A stretch of 6,837 bases of DNA from an uncultured Clostridia bacterium (GTDB lineage Bacteria > Bacillota > Clostridia > Oscillospirales > Oscillospiraceae): positions 1 to 6,837 of the forward strand of contig CAMHER010000103.1 in assembly GCA_946184215.1 (NCBI GenBank). Reading direction: 5' to 3'. The position numbers and the translations under genes were made by a program. Positions 1 through 5,040 of this stretch are shown piece by piece. How positions within the stretch are numbered: the first letter of the stretch is position 1; each line of letters begins with the position of its first letter. A model generated the notes under the pieces. The model did no database searches, was not told the origin of the DNA, and saw only the letters and a program-made list of their open reading frames with translations.

Positions 1-218
1 GGCACGGTGGAAAAGCCGCGGATCTCCTGACAGGCCTGCAGCCCGTCCTTCTTCGGCATCATCAGATCCAGAATGATCAGATCATAGCGCTCTTCCCGCG
101 CCATGTTGACGGCTGTTTCACCGTCATAGCAGCAGTCGACGGTATAGCCCTCGCTTTCAAGATTGAACTTGATGCCCTTGACCAGCAGCACCTCGTCGTC
201 GACGACCAGGATCTTCAT
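1..218 (-). CDS. Two-component response regulator, receiver domain (partial, C-terminus off the window)
   Basis: The reverse strand reads 72 codons from an ATG at 218 down to the window edge. The translation opens MKILVVDDEVLLVKGIKFNL, which is the first strand and helix of a CheY-like receiver. Visible key residues are the acidic pair D7-D8 and the phospho-acceptor D51 in the LILDLMMP-type motif (residues 48-55); the conserved Thr and Lys lie beyond the edge. Receivers of this type accept phosphate from a sensor histidine kinase. The sequence resembles OmpR/PhoB-family regulators such as WalR/PhoP of Firmicutes, which carry a C-terminal winged-helix DNA-binding domain, but that half is not in the window, so the output type is inference. 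The ribosome binding site is GAGGAGGGAGGA just upstream (about 221-233 on the complement). The gene is divergent from the carboxypeptidase gene at 311, with about 90 bases between them. A cell-envelope regulon is possible but not shown. Confidence 0.93.
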   Translation of the reverse strand, partial: MKILVVDDEVLLVKGIKFNLESEGYTVDCCYDGETAVNMAREERYDLIILDLMMPKKDGLQACQEIRGFSTV

Positions 219-240
219 GCTTCCTCCCTCCTCTTTTTGG

Positions 241-269
241 TTGCAATTTGTCCGCACAAACCGTATAAT
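241..269 (+). promoter_or_regulatory. Sigma-A type promoter for the carboxypeptidase gene
   Basis: TTGCAA (241-246) and a perfect TATAAT (264-269) are separated by 17 bases. Transcription would start near 276, giving a short leader of about 35 bases before the ATG at 311. The ribosome binding site is GGGAGAG at 300-306, with a rather short 4-base spacer. Confidence 0.75.
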
Positions 270-275
270 ACTAAT

Positions 276-284
276 ACTATACCA
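276..284 (-). promoter_or_regulatory. Candidate extended -10 promoter for the response regulator gene
   Basis: On the reverse strand TGG followed by TATAGT (284 down to 276) fits an extended -10 element (TGnTATAAT). I see no good -35 hexamer, which is tolerable for extended -10 promoters. The element lies back to back with the plus-strand TATAAT at 264-269, inside a quasi-palindromic AT-rich stretch (263-282). Confidence 0.4.
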
Positions 285-310
285 CATTCCGTGAAAAACG
301 GGAGAGCAAA

Positions 311-1762
311 ATGAAAAAATTCAGAATAATCCCCCTTATCTTAACAATCTGCCTGCTCTTCACGCTCCTCTCGCCCTGCGCATCCGCGACGGACGAGCCG
401 ACGCTGCACAGCGCAAAGGCCGTCGTCCTGGCCGATATGGACTCCGGAAGACTGCTCTATACCCTCAACGCCGACGAGCAGCGCTCCCCGGCCAGCCTGA
501 CCAAGATCATGACCGTACTGCTGGCGATCGAGGCCATCGAGCGCGGCGAGGTCACGCTGGAGGAAATGGTCACGGCACAGGAGGACTGTCTCGAGGGGCT
601 CAATTCCGACTCCAGCACCTCCGACATTCGCCCCGGCGAGATCATGAGCTATCAGGACCTGCTCTACTGCGCGATGGTCCACAGCGCCAATGAGGCCTGC
701 AACATCATTGCCCACCGCGTCTCCGGCAGCGTCGGCGCCTTTGTGGAGCTGATGAACAAGCGCGCCGCGGAGCTGGGCTGTACCAACACCCATTTTGCCG
801 ATCCCAACGGGCTGTCCAACGAGGACCACTACACCACGGCCTACGAGATGTATCTGATCACCCGCGAGGCGCTGCGCCATTCCCTGTTCGCGGAGATCTG
901 CAACACCAAGGGCTATGACATGCCGGCCACGAACCTGAGCCGCGCCCGCTCCTTTGCCAACTCCAACGCGCTGATCTCCCCGGACTCCGATTACGGCAGC
1001 AGCTACCTCTATCCCTTCGCCGCGGGCGTCAAAACGGGCTTTACCCAGCGCGCGGGCTACTGTCTGGTCTCCACGGCGGAGAAGGACGGCGTCCATCTGC
1101 TGGCGGTGGTCATGGGCTGCGACGGCTGGCTCAACACCGGCATCGAGGAATATGAAAACTTCACCGACACCATCGCGCTCTACGACTGGGCCTTTGACAA
1201 TTTCGCCTACCGCACGGCGGTCTCCTCCACCAATGTGGTCACACGCGTACATGTGGACATGGCCTCCGAGGAGGACGCCAACGTCAATCTCCGCGCCCAG
1301 AGCGACGTTTCCCTGCTTCTGCCGAAGGATCTGGATCTCTCCGATATCCGGCTGGAGCCGACAGTTTATGATGAGATGCTGGTAGCGCCCATCAATGCCG
1401 GGACCGTGCTGGGCCGGGCGGACATCGTGATCGGCGGAGAGAATTACGGCCGGATCAATCTGGTCAACGCCGCGGAGGTGGAGCTTTCCCGCAAGGAGTT
1501 TATGAGCCAGCGCGTCCACGAGACGCTCTCGCGTCCCTGGATCGTGGTGCTGCTGGTCTTCATCGTGCTGCTCGCGGGCGGCTATTTCGTCCTGGTGCTG
1601 CGTTACCGGGCGCAGCGCCGGAAGTATCTGCGCCGCAAGCGTGAGCTGGCCGCCCGCCGCGCCGCGCGCGAGCGCAGCGCCGATCCGCCCCTGCCCGTCG
1701 AAAGCACCCAGCGCTTTGCCGCCTATATCGACGAGGAAATGGAAAAGAGAAAGAAAAAATAG
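311..1762 (+). CDS. D-alanyl-D-alanine carboxypeptidase (DacF/DacA-type penicillin-binding protein, peptidase S11)
   Basis: This 483-residue protein is a low-molecular-weight penicillin-binding protein that removes the terminal D-Ala from peptidoglycan pentapeptides outside the membrane. All three active-site motifs of family S11 are present: SLTK at 62-65 (nucleophile S62, base K65), SAN at 125-127 and KTG at 241-243. Residues 1-26 form a signal peptide (basic MKK, hydrophobic core, ASA before the likely cut). A beta-rich PBP5-type C-terminal domain follows the catalytic domain (about 300-395). The C-terminus is a real transmembrane helix (about 410-430) followed by a roughly 50-residue Arg/Lys-rich tail, whereas classical PBP5 proteins end in an amphipathic helix lying on the membrane. 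Protein topology would be type I: catalytic domain outside, basic tail in the cytoplasm. It is transcribed alone, from its own promoter to a terminator just downstream. Family assignment is firm; whether it acts in vegetative growth or sporulation cannot be told. Confidence 0.95.
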   Translation: MKKFRIIPLILTICLLFTLLSPCASATDEPTLHSAKAVVLADMDSGRLLYTLNADEQRSPASLTKIMTVLLAIEAIERGEVTLEEMVTAQEDCLEGLNSDSSTSDIRPGEIMSYQDLLYCAMVHSANEACNIIAHRVSGSVGAFVELMNKRAAELGCTNTHFADPNGLSNEDHYTTAYEMYLITREALRHSLFAEICNTKGYDMPATNLSRARSFANSNALISPDSDYGSSYLYPFAAGVKTGFTQRAGYCLVSTAEKDGVHLLAVVMGCDGWLNTGIEEYENFTDTIALYDWAFDNFAYRTAVSSTNVVTRVHVDMASEEDANVNLRAQSDVSLLLPKDLDLSDIRLEPTVYDEMLVAPINAGTVLGRADIVIGGENYGRINLVNAAEVELSRKEFMSQRVHETLSRPWIVVLLVFIVLLAGGYFVLVLRYRAQRRKYLRRKRELAARRAARERSADPPLPVESTQRFAAYIDEEMEKRKKK

Positions 1763-1776
1763 ACAAACCGTTTGCC

Positions 1777-1808
1777 GCCGCCGCAGAGGAACTGCGGCGG
1801 CTCTTTTT
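1777..1808 (+). terminator. Intrinsic terminator of the carboxypeptidase gene
   Basis: A perfect 10-bp stem, GCCGCCGCAG (1777-1786) with CTGCGGCGGC (1792-1801), has a 5-base loop and is followed by TC and TTTTT (1804-1808). It begins 15 bases after the stop codon. Confidence 0.92.
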
Positions 1809-1861
1809 ACAAAAAAAAACAGTAGATATTTCCCGCGCGTTGTGATATCCTTGCTTGCGTT

Positions 1862-1890
1862 GCAAAGCCGCGCCGCGCGCGGGGCTTTGC
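1862..1890 (+). other. GC-rich hairpin in the leader of the YczE-like gene
   Basis: GCAAAGCC (1862-1869) pairs perfectly with GGCTTTGC (1883-1890). Past a G-G mismatch, three more pairs form inside, leaving a 5-base loop. It ends 30 bases before the start codon of the membrane-protein gene. Only a short TTTT (1896-1899) follows, 5 bases away, so it is a poor intrinsic terminator; it may be an attenuator remnant, a processing or stability element, or an operator. No convincing sigma-A promoter was found in 1809-1861. Confidence 0.4.
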
Positions 1891-1919
1891 CGAGCTTTTG
1901 TTCACAGAAGGTGATACCT

Positions 1920-2624
1920 ATGCACAGAAACCGGATCCTGGGGGAAAACGGCACGCCCGGCGCGATCGCGGCAAACATGCTGATCGCAACGGTAAGCCTG
2001 TTTTTAAACGGCTTCGGCGTCTATCTTACGATCCAGGCCAACATCGGCGCGGGCCCCTGGGACGTTTTGAACCTGGGCCTGTCCAGAAGCCTGGGCATCC
2101 TGTACGGAAATGCTTCCATCTGCGTGTCCTACGCCATCCTGGCCGTTGACGCGCTGATGCGCCAGCCGATCGGCATCGACATGTTCATCGACGCGCTCGT
2201 TGTCGGCAAGGCGGTGGATTTCTTCAACCGGCTGAACCTTGTCCCGCCCTGCCGCTCGCCGCTGGTGGGCATCCCGGTCATGCTGCTCGGGCTGGTGGTG
2301 ATCGCCTATACCCAGTATGCCTATATGGCGGCCGCCCTGGGCTGCGGGCCGCGGGACACGCTGATGGTGGGCCTGGCAAAGCGGCTGAAGAGGCTGCCTA
2401 TCGGCGCCGTCAGCATCGCGCTGCTCAGTCTGGTCACGCTCGTTGGCGCTCTGCTGGGCGGCCCGGTGGGCGTCGGGACGCTGATCTTCGCCTTCGGCGC
2501 CGGTCCGATCATGCAGCTGGCGTTCCGCACGGTGGGCTTTGACGCGACGAAGGTGCGCCATCAGCATTTGATCGAATCCGTCAAGATCCTTCTTTCGAAA
2601 AACCGACAGAGGCAGTCTGCCTGA
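1920..2624 (+). CDS. YczE/YyaS/YitT-family integral membrane protein
   Basis: A 234-residue hydrophobic protein with about five membrane segments (roughly 17-37, 60-79, 115-138, 162-180, 183-203) and a short basic C-terminal tail. The motif GAGPWDVLNLGLS (43-55) is typical of the YczE group. It recurs in weaker form as GCGPRDTLMVGLA (141-153), so the protein looks like an internal tandem repeat of about 98 residues. A further GVGTLIFAFGAGP (184-196) is also family-like. The molecular function of the family is not established; in Bacillus, YczE has been tied to production of some non-ribosomally made metabolites, and nothing of that kind is nearby here. I chose the ATG at 1920 because AAGGTGAT (1908-1915) sits at correct spacing. 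The frame stays open upstream to 1641, but that would overlap the preceding gene and its terminator. The gene is flanked by a terminator upstream and a convergent gene downstream, so it is probably monocistronic. Confidence 0.85.
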   Translation: MHRNRILGENGTPGAIAANMLIATVSLFLNGFGVYLTIQANIGAGPWDVLNLGLSRSLGILYGNASICVSYAILAVDALMRQPIGIDMFIDALVVGKAVDFFNRLNLVPPCRSPLVGIPVMLLGLVVIAYTQYAYMAAALGCGPRDTLMVGLAKRLKRLPIGAVSIALLSLVTLVGALLGGPVGVGTLIFAFGAGPIMQLAFRTVGFDATKVRHQHLIESVKILLSKNRQRQSA

Positions 2625-2630
2625 AGAGAG

Positions 2631-2677
2631 AAAAAACGCAAAGCACCGTCCGGGTCAGACCCGGGCGGTGCTTTGCG
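2631..2677 (-). terminator. Intrinsic terminator of the GH28 gene, shared hairpin between convergent genes
   Basis: An 18-pair stem (2637-2654 with 2660-2677, one T-G mismatch at 2649/2665) carries a 5-base loop. On the minus strand it is followed at once by TTTTTT (complement of 2631-2636), giving an excellent terminator 30 bases after the GH28 stop codon. On the plus strand it starts 12 bases after the YczE-like stop but lacks a T-tract, so there it may only stabilise the 3' end or terminate weakly. Confidence 0.9.
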
Positions 2678-2707
2678 CATCGGAAAGGGGAGAAGCGCAG
2701 GCGGCTT

Positions 2708-4033
2708 CTATTCTTCGGAGGCGTGTTCGAAGAGAAGCGTCTGCCGGATGTACGGCCTGAGGGAGTCATCAACCGCGAAACGGACATGATCGCGGATCGA
2801 GATCCCTTCGCCCCAGCGGACGTAGGCCATGGGGACCTCGCAGGGCCAGACGCCGCGCCTCGACGGCTGTTCGTCCAGACAGTCCGGGACCTGGGAGCCC
2901 TGCTGCTTCCATAAAAAAGAGGAATCCCGGATGCTGACGTTCCGGATCGGAGACTCTTTTTCGCCGGCGATTGTGATCGCCCCTTCACAGGTGAGGGCAA
3001 GATGATCCAGAAATACCGTGTCGATCGGGCCGGGAAGCCGCTCGACGCCGGCTCGCTGCGTGGCCGAGAGAAAGACGCCCTCTCCCTTGCCCCACCACAC
3101 AACGACCTCCGCATCCTGCCGGACCCTGTCGCGGTAGCGGCGCGTGCTCCCGGAGATGTGGTGGATCGAGATGTCGTGGATCCGCCCCCCGTCCCGGGAC
3201 CAGATGCCGATGCCCCTGCTGCAGGAGTCCACGATACAGTCGCTCATGGTCACATGGTGGATCTCTCCCCAGGTCTCCGTCCCGATCTTCAGCGCGGAGG
3301 AATGGGAGCGGAGGATACAGTTTGAAATCAGAATATGGGAGCAATCGCCGTATTTCCGGCTCATCGGCGCCGTGGTCTTGATGACGATGGCGTCGTCGGC
3401 ACAGCGGATGACGCAGCCGCGGATGATCACGTTCTGACAGCAGTCCGGATCGATCCCGTCGTTGTTGGGGCCCCGCTCGTTGTTCTCGATCCGGATCCCG
3501 TCGATCAGCACATTCCGGCAGCCGGCCATGTGCAGCGTCCAGAAGGCGGCGTCATAGAAGGTCACGTCCTTTACGGTCAGGTTCCGGACATCCTCCAGGA
3601 AGCTCATGCGCGGACGGAAGGAGCGCACCTTCAGCGGGCTTTCGTGACTGCCGCCGTCCGCGTCGTCCTCGAAAAAGACCTCTCTGCCCCGGCCGTCGAT
3701 CCGCCCGAATCCGGATATCGTTATGTTTTCGGCGTGCCTGGCCAGAAGAAAGCAGCCGCCCTCCCAGCCGGTGTCGCGGTTGTCGTCTTCAAAGGAGCCC
3801 AGCATATCCGGCATATCAGCCGGATCAAGGCTCGCGATCAGCTCGGCGCCGCTTTCCAGATGAAGCTCTACGTTTGATTTCAGGCAGAGCGTGCCGGAAA
3901 GATATTTTCCGGCGGGAACGACCACGCGGCCGCCGCCGGCCGCCGTGCAGGCGTCTATGGCAGCTTGAATGGCGGCGGTGTTCAAGGTCTTTCCGTCTCC
4001 CAGCGCGCCGAAATCGAATATGTTGCAAGTCAT
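2708..4033 (-). CDS. Glycoside hydrolase family 28-like protein (polygalacturonase-type parallel beta-helix)
   Basis: A 441-residue protein of right-handed beta-helix type. The N-terminus has the pectin-lyase-fold opening of GH28 proteins (NIFDFGALGDGKTLNTAAIQ, residues 4-23). The acidic catalytic motifs are visible: NNDGID at 190-195 (D192) and CADDA at 211-215 (D213, D214), equivalent to NTD and GDD in GH28 enzymes, which hydrolyse galacturonan or rhamnogalacturonan with inversion. The canonical GHG motif is replaced by SSA at 245-247, and no RIK is seen where IWSRDGG (277-283) stands, so substrate and exact activity are uncertain. There is no signal peptide, suggesting a cytoplasmic enzyme acting on imported oligosaccharides. 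The start at 4033 is set by GGGGAGGAAG about 9 bases upstream and by the conserved N-terminus; an in-frame ATG at 4153 lies upstream of the promoter. No sugar transporter or other pectin gene is adjacent. Confidence 0.85.
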   Translation of the reverse strand: MTCNIFDFGALGDGKTLNTAAIQAAIDACTAAGGGRVVVPAGKYLSGTLCLKSNVELHLESGAELIASLDPADMPDMLGSFEDDNRDTGWEGGCFLLARHAENITISGFGRIDGRGREVFFEDDADGGSHESPLKVRSFRPRMSFLEDVRNLTVKDVTFYDAAFWTLHMAGCRNVLIDGIRIENNERGPNNDGIDPDCCQNVIIRGCVIRCADDAIVIKTTAPMSRKYGDCSHILISNCILRSHSSALKIGTETWGEIHHVTMSDCIVDSCSRGIGIWSRDGGRIHDISIHHISGSTRRYRDRVRQDAEVVVWWGKGEGVFLSATQRAGVERLPGPIDTVFLDHLALTCEGAITIAGEKESPIRNVSIRDSSFLWKQQGSQVPDCLDEQPSRRGVWPCEVPMAYVRWGEGISIRDHVRFAVDDSLRPYIRQTLLFEHASEE

Positions 4034-4075
4034 TTTTTCTTTCTTCCTCCCCGGAATCCTTGTTGCGTGTTTTTC

Positions 4076-4104
4076 ATTATAACAGACAATTCCGCGCTGC
4101 TCAA
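4076..4104 (-). promoter_or_regulatory. Sigma-A type promoter of the GH28 gene
   Basis: On the reverse strand TTGAGC (complement of 4099-4104) and a perfect TATAAT (complement of 4076-4081) are 17 bases apart. Transcription would start near 4069, giving a leader of about 36 bases. The 11-bp palindrome GCGCAATGCGC (4108-4118) sits just upstream of the -35. Confidence 0.75.
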
Positions 4105-4107
4105 GCT

Positions 4108-4150
4108 GCGCAATGCGCCGGAAGAGACGCGCATAAGAAAAATGCGCCTG
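4108..4150. repeat. Clustered ATGCGC/GCGCAT inverted and direct repeats between divergent promoters
   Basis: GCGCAATGCGC (4108-4118) is an 11-bp palindrome around a central A. GCGCAT (4129-4134) and ATGCGC (4142-4147) form a second inverted repeat with a 7-base spacer. AATGCGCC therefore occurs twice in the same orientation, 29 bases apart. The cluster lies between the GH28 -35 element and the candidate spoVT promoter and partly overlaps the latter. It may be an operator for a DNA-binding protein; function is inference. Confidence 0.4.
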
Positions 4151-4159
4151 CAAATACTA
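4131..4159 (+). promoter_or_regulatory. Candidate sigma-G (forespore) promoter of spoVT
   Basis: GCATA (4131-4135) and AATACTA (4153-4159) are 17 bases apart. This fits the known sigma-G pattern GHATR, 17-18 bases, CATnnTA, with one mismatch in the first -10 position. In Bacillus subtilis spoVT is transcribed by sigma-G, which agrees. No sigma-A promoter was seen on this strand in the region. Confidence 0.55.
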
Positions 4160-4197
4160 TCCGTGACATGAGATAGAAAAGCAGGAGGTTTTTTCAT

Positions 4198-4737
4198 ATG
4201 AAAGCAACCGGAATCGTGCGGCGGATCGACGATCTGGGCCGGGTCGTGATCCCCAAGGAGCTGCGCCGCACCATGCGTCTGCGGGAGGGCGCCCCGCTGG
4301 AGATCTTTACCGAGAAGGACGGAGAGCTGATTTTTAAAAAATACTCGCCCATCGGCGAGCTGGGGGAGTTTGCCGCCGATCTGTGCGACAGCCTGCGCAG
4401 GGCGGCGGATGCCACGGCCGCAGTGTGCGACCGCGACAGCGTGATCGCCGTGGCGGGCGGCGTGAGAAAAGAGCTGATGGGGAAGAGCGTCAGCAGCGAG
4501 CTGGAAAAGATCATGGACAGGCGCGAGTTCTACCGCCGCAGCGGCGCGCAAGCCGTTCCGGCCTGTGAGGGGGCGGAGAAGTACGCCGTATCCGTCGCGG
4601 CGCCGATCCTCTGTGAGGGCGATGTGGCCGGCTGCGTGCTGTTCCTGTCCCAGGAGGCGGGAAAGGGCGGCAGCGAGGCGGAGGAAAAGCTGGCCCGGGC
4701 CGCTGCGCATTTCCTCGGCCGCCAGATGGAGGGATAA
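4198..4737 (+). CDS. spoVT: Stage V sporulation transition regulator SpoVT
   Basis: A 179-residue protein, nearly the same length as Bacillus subtilis SpoVT (178). The first 50 residues are an AbrB-type swapped-hairpin DNA-binding domain, with MKATGIVRRIDDLGRVVIPK at 1-20 essentially identical to the Bacillus protein as I remember it, then LEIF (34-37) and KKYSPI (47-52). The rest (about 55-178) is the GAF-like domain, with CDRD (77-80), IAVAGG (83-88) and a closing FLGRQME (172-178). SpoVT is a tetrameric regulator that works in the forespore late in sporulation, tuning sigma-G genes and spore coat or germination functions. The ribosome binding site AGGAGG (4183-4188) is 9 bases from the ATG. 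A 6-bp hairpin (4729-4734 with 4740-4745) spans the stop codon but has no T-tract, so some read-through into the ABC-F leader is possible. This gene is the main evidence that the organism forms spores. Confidence 0.97.
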   Translation: MKATGIVRRIDDLGRVVIPKELRRTMRLREGAPLEIFTEKDGELIFKKYSPIGELGEFAADLCDSLRRAADATAAVCDRDSVIAVAGGVRKELMGKSVSSELEKIMDRREFYRRSGAQAVPACEGAEKYAVSVAAPILCEGDVAGCVLFLSQEAGKGGSEAEEKLARAAAHFLGRQMEG

Positions 4738-4745
4738 GCTCCCTC

Positions 4746-4774
4746 TTGCAAGTTGTGCCGACACATGGTAAAGT
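4746..4774 (+). promoter_or_regulatory. Extended -10 promoter of the ABC-F leader
   Basis: TTGCAA (4746-4751) is followed after 17 bases by TAAAGT (4769-4774), which is preceded by TGG (4766-4768), giving the extended form TGnTAAAGT. Transcription would start near 4781, about 260 bases before the ABC-F start codon. The -35 hexamer is the same as in the carboxypeptidase promoter. Confidence 0.6.
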
Positions 4775-4841
4775 GAGACCGGGAAGCGGGTACGCAGATT
4801 GTCGGCGACCGTTTGCCAATACAAGAAAGGAGAACGGACGA

Positions 4842-4859
4842 GTGAGAATTTCCTGCTGA
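4842..4859 (+). CDS. Leader peptide MRISC (five-codon upstream reading frame)
   Basis: GTG AGA ATT TCC TGC TGA encodes Met-Arg-Ile-Ser-Cys. A ribosome binding site, AAAGGAGAA (4826-4834), lies 7 bases upstream. The peptide itself probably has no separate job; its translation would report on ribosome function. The last three sense codons coincide with the 5' strand of helix P1 in the leader, so a ribosome stalled at or just after initiation would cover that strand. This is the expected position for a sensor of peptidyl-transferase drugs such as lincosamides, pleuromutilins or streptogramin A, to which Lsa-type ABC-F proteins confer resistance. The GTG start and the very short length make this a prediction. 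Confidence 0.6.
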   Translation: MRISC

Positions 4860-4922
4860 GTTTTCGGGTATGACAGACGCGGCTCCGGGTGGAGACCGCG
4901 GACTTTGTCGTGCCTGCCGACG

Positions 4923-5008
4923 CGCAGGAAAAACGTTTCACCGGCCGTTTGTGAGAGCGAGCTTTTATGCGCCCCAGCCCTCCGTGCAGCCGCGGGATTT
5001 TTCCTGCG
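4923..5008 (+). promoter_or_regulatory. Antiterminator pairing in the ABC-F leader
   Basis: CGCAGGAAAAA (4923-4933) and TTTTTCCTGCG (4998-5008) are perfect complements over 11 bases. The pairing uses the terminator loop and half of its 3' arm and encloses the terminator 5' arm, so it would block termination. It completes before the terminator's 3' arm (to 5015) has been transcribed, which favours it kinetically when 4923-4933 is free. Confidence 0.7.
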
Positions 5009-5020
5009 GCCGCACTTTTT
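4984..5020 (+). terminator. Intrinsic terminator immediately upstream of the ABC-F ribosome binding site
   Basis: GTGC-A-GCCGCGGGA (4984-4997) pairs with TCCTGCGGC-C-GCAC (5002-5015): 13 pairs including one G-T, with one A-C mismatch and a TTTT loop, followed by TTTTT (5016-5020). It ends 6 bases before AAGGAGG (5027-5033), the ribosome binding site of the ABC-F gene. A terminator in this place only makes sense as a conditional attenuator, because it would otherwise silence the gene behind it. Confidence 0.88.
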
Positions 5021-5040
5021 ATATATAAGGAGGACACGAC

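Larger units (their letters stand above)
4781..5040 (+). ncRNA. Structured leader RNA / transcription attenuator of the ABC-F gene
   Basis: The approximately 260-base untranslated leader folds by eye into a regulated set of helices. P1 pairs TTTCCTGC (4849-4856) with GCAGGAAA (4924-4931). Inside it sits a 13-pair helix (4865-4877 with 4904-4916, four G-U pairs). This is topped, after a 3-base bulge, by 4878-4882 with 4896-4900, a bulged A, then CTCC (4883-4886) with GGAG (4891-4894), closed by a GGGT loop. The 3' strand of P1, extended to CGCAGGAAAAA (4923-4933), is an exact 11-bp complement of TTTTTCCTGCG (4998-5008), which belongs to the loop and 3' arm of the terminator at 4984-5020. P1 and this antiterminator cannot coexist. 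The 5' strand of P1 is codons 3-5 of a tiny reading frame (4842-4859). Such layouts are known for drug-induced, ribosome-mediated attenuation upstream of ABC-F and Erm genes. The pairings are seen directly; the switching mechanism is inference. Confidence 0.75.

Noticed and set aside
1641..1919. In-frame upstream extension of the YczE-like protein.
   Set aside because: It would overlap the preceding gene and run through its terminator. The start at 1920 has a good ribosome binding site and the conserved family N-terminus.
341..1978. Long open frame (545 codons) antisense to the carboxypeptidase gene.
   Set aside because: It is a shadow of a GC-rich gene. The opposite strand encodes a complete S11 enzyme with all motifs, a promoter and a terminator. 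The antisense translation has no recognisable domain and crosses the terminator.
4034..4153. Forty-codon N-terminal extension of the GH28 protein.
   Set aside because: The extension covers the promoter and ribosome binding site of the gene, and the GH28 fold begins right at the start at 4033.
4729..4745. Six-base-pair hairpin over the spoVT stop codon as a terminator.
   Set aside because: It is followed by TTGCAA, not a T-tract, and the stem is short.
4757..4806. Inverted repeat GCCGACA (4757-4763) / TGTCGGC (4800-4806) around the ABC-F promoter.
   Set aside because: Seven bases with a 36-base gap is easily chance in GC-rich DNA, and one arm lies upstream of the predicted transcription start, so it cannot act as RNA. 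An operator role is not excluded but not supported.
4870..5028. A 52-codon reading frame in the ABC-F leader starting ATGACAGAC.
   Set aside because: It has no ribosome binding site, its translation resembles nothing I know, and it runs across the helices and the terminator, whose pairing explains the sequence better.
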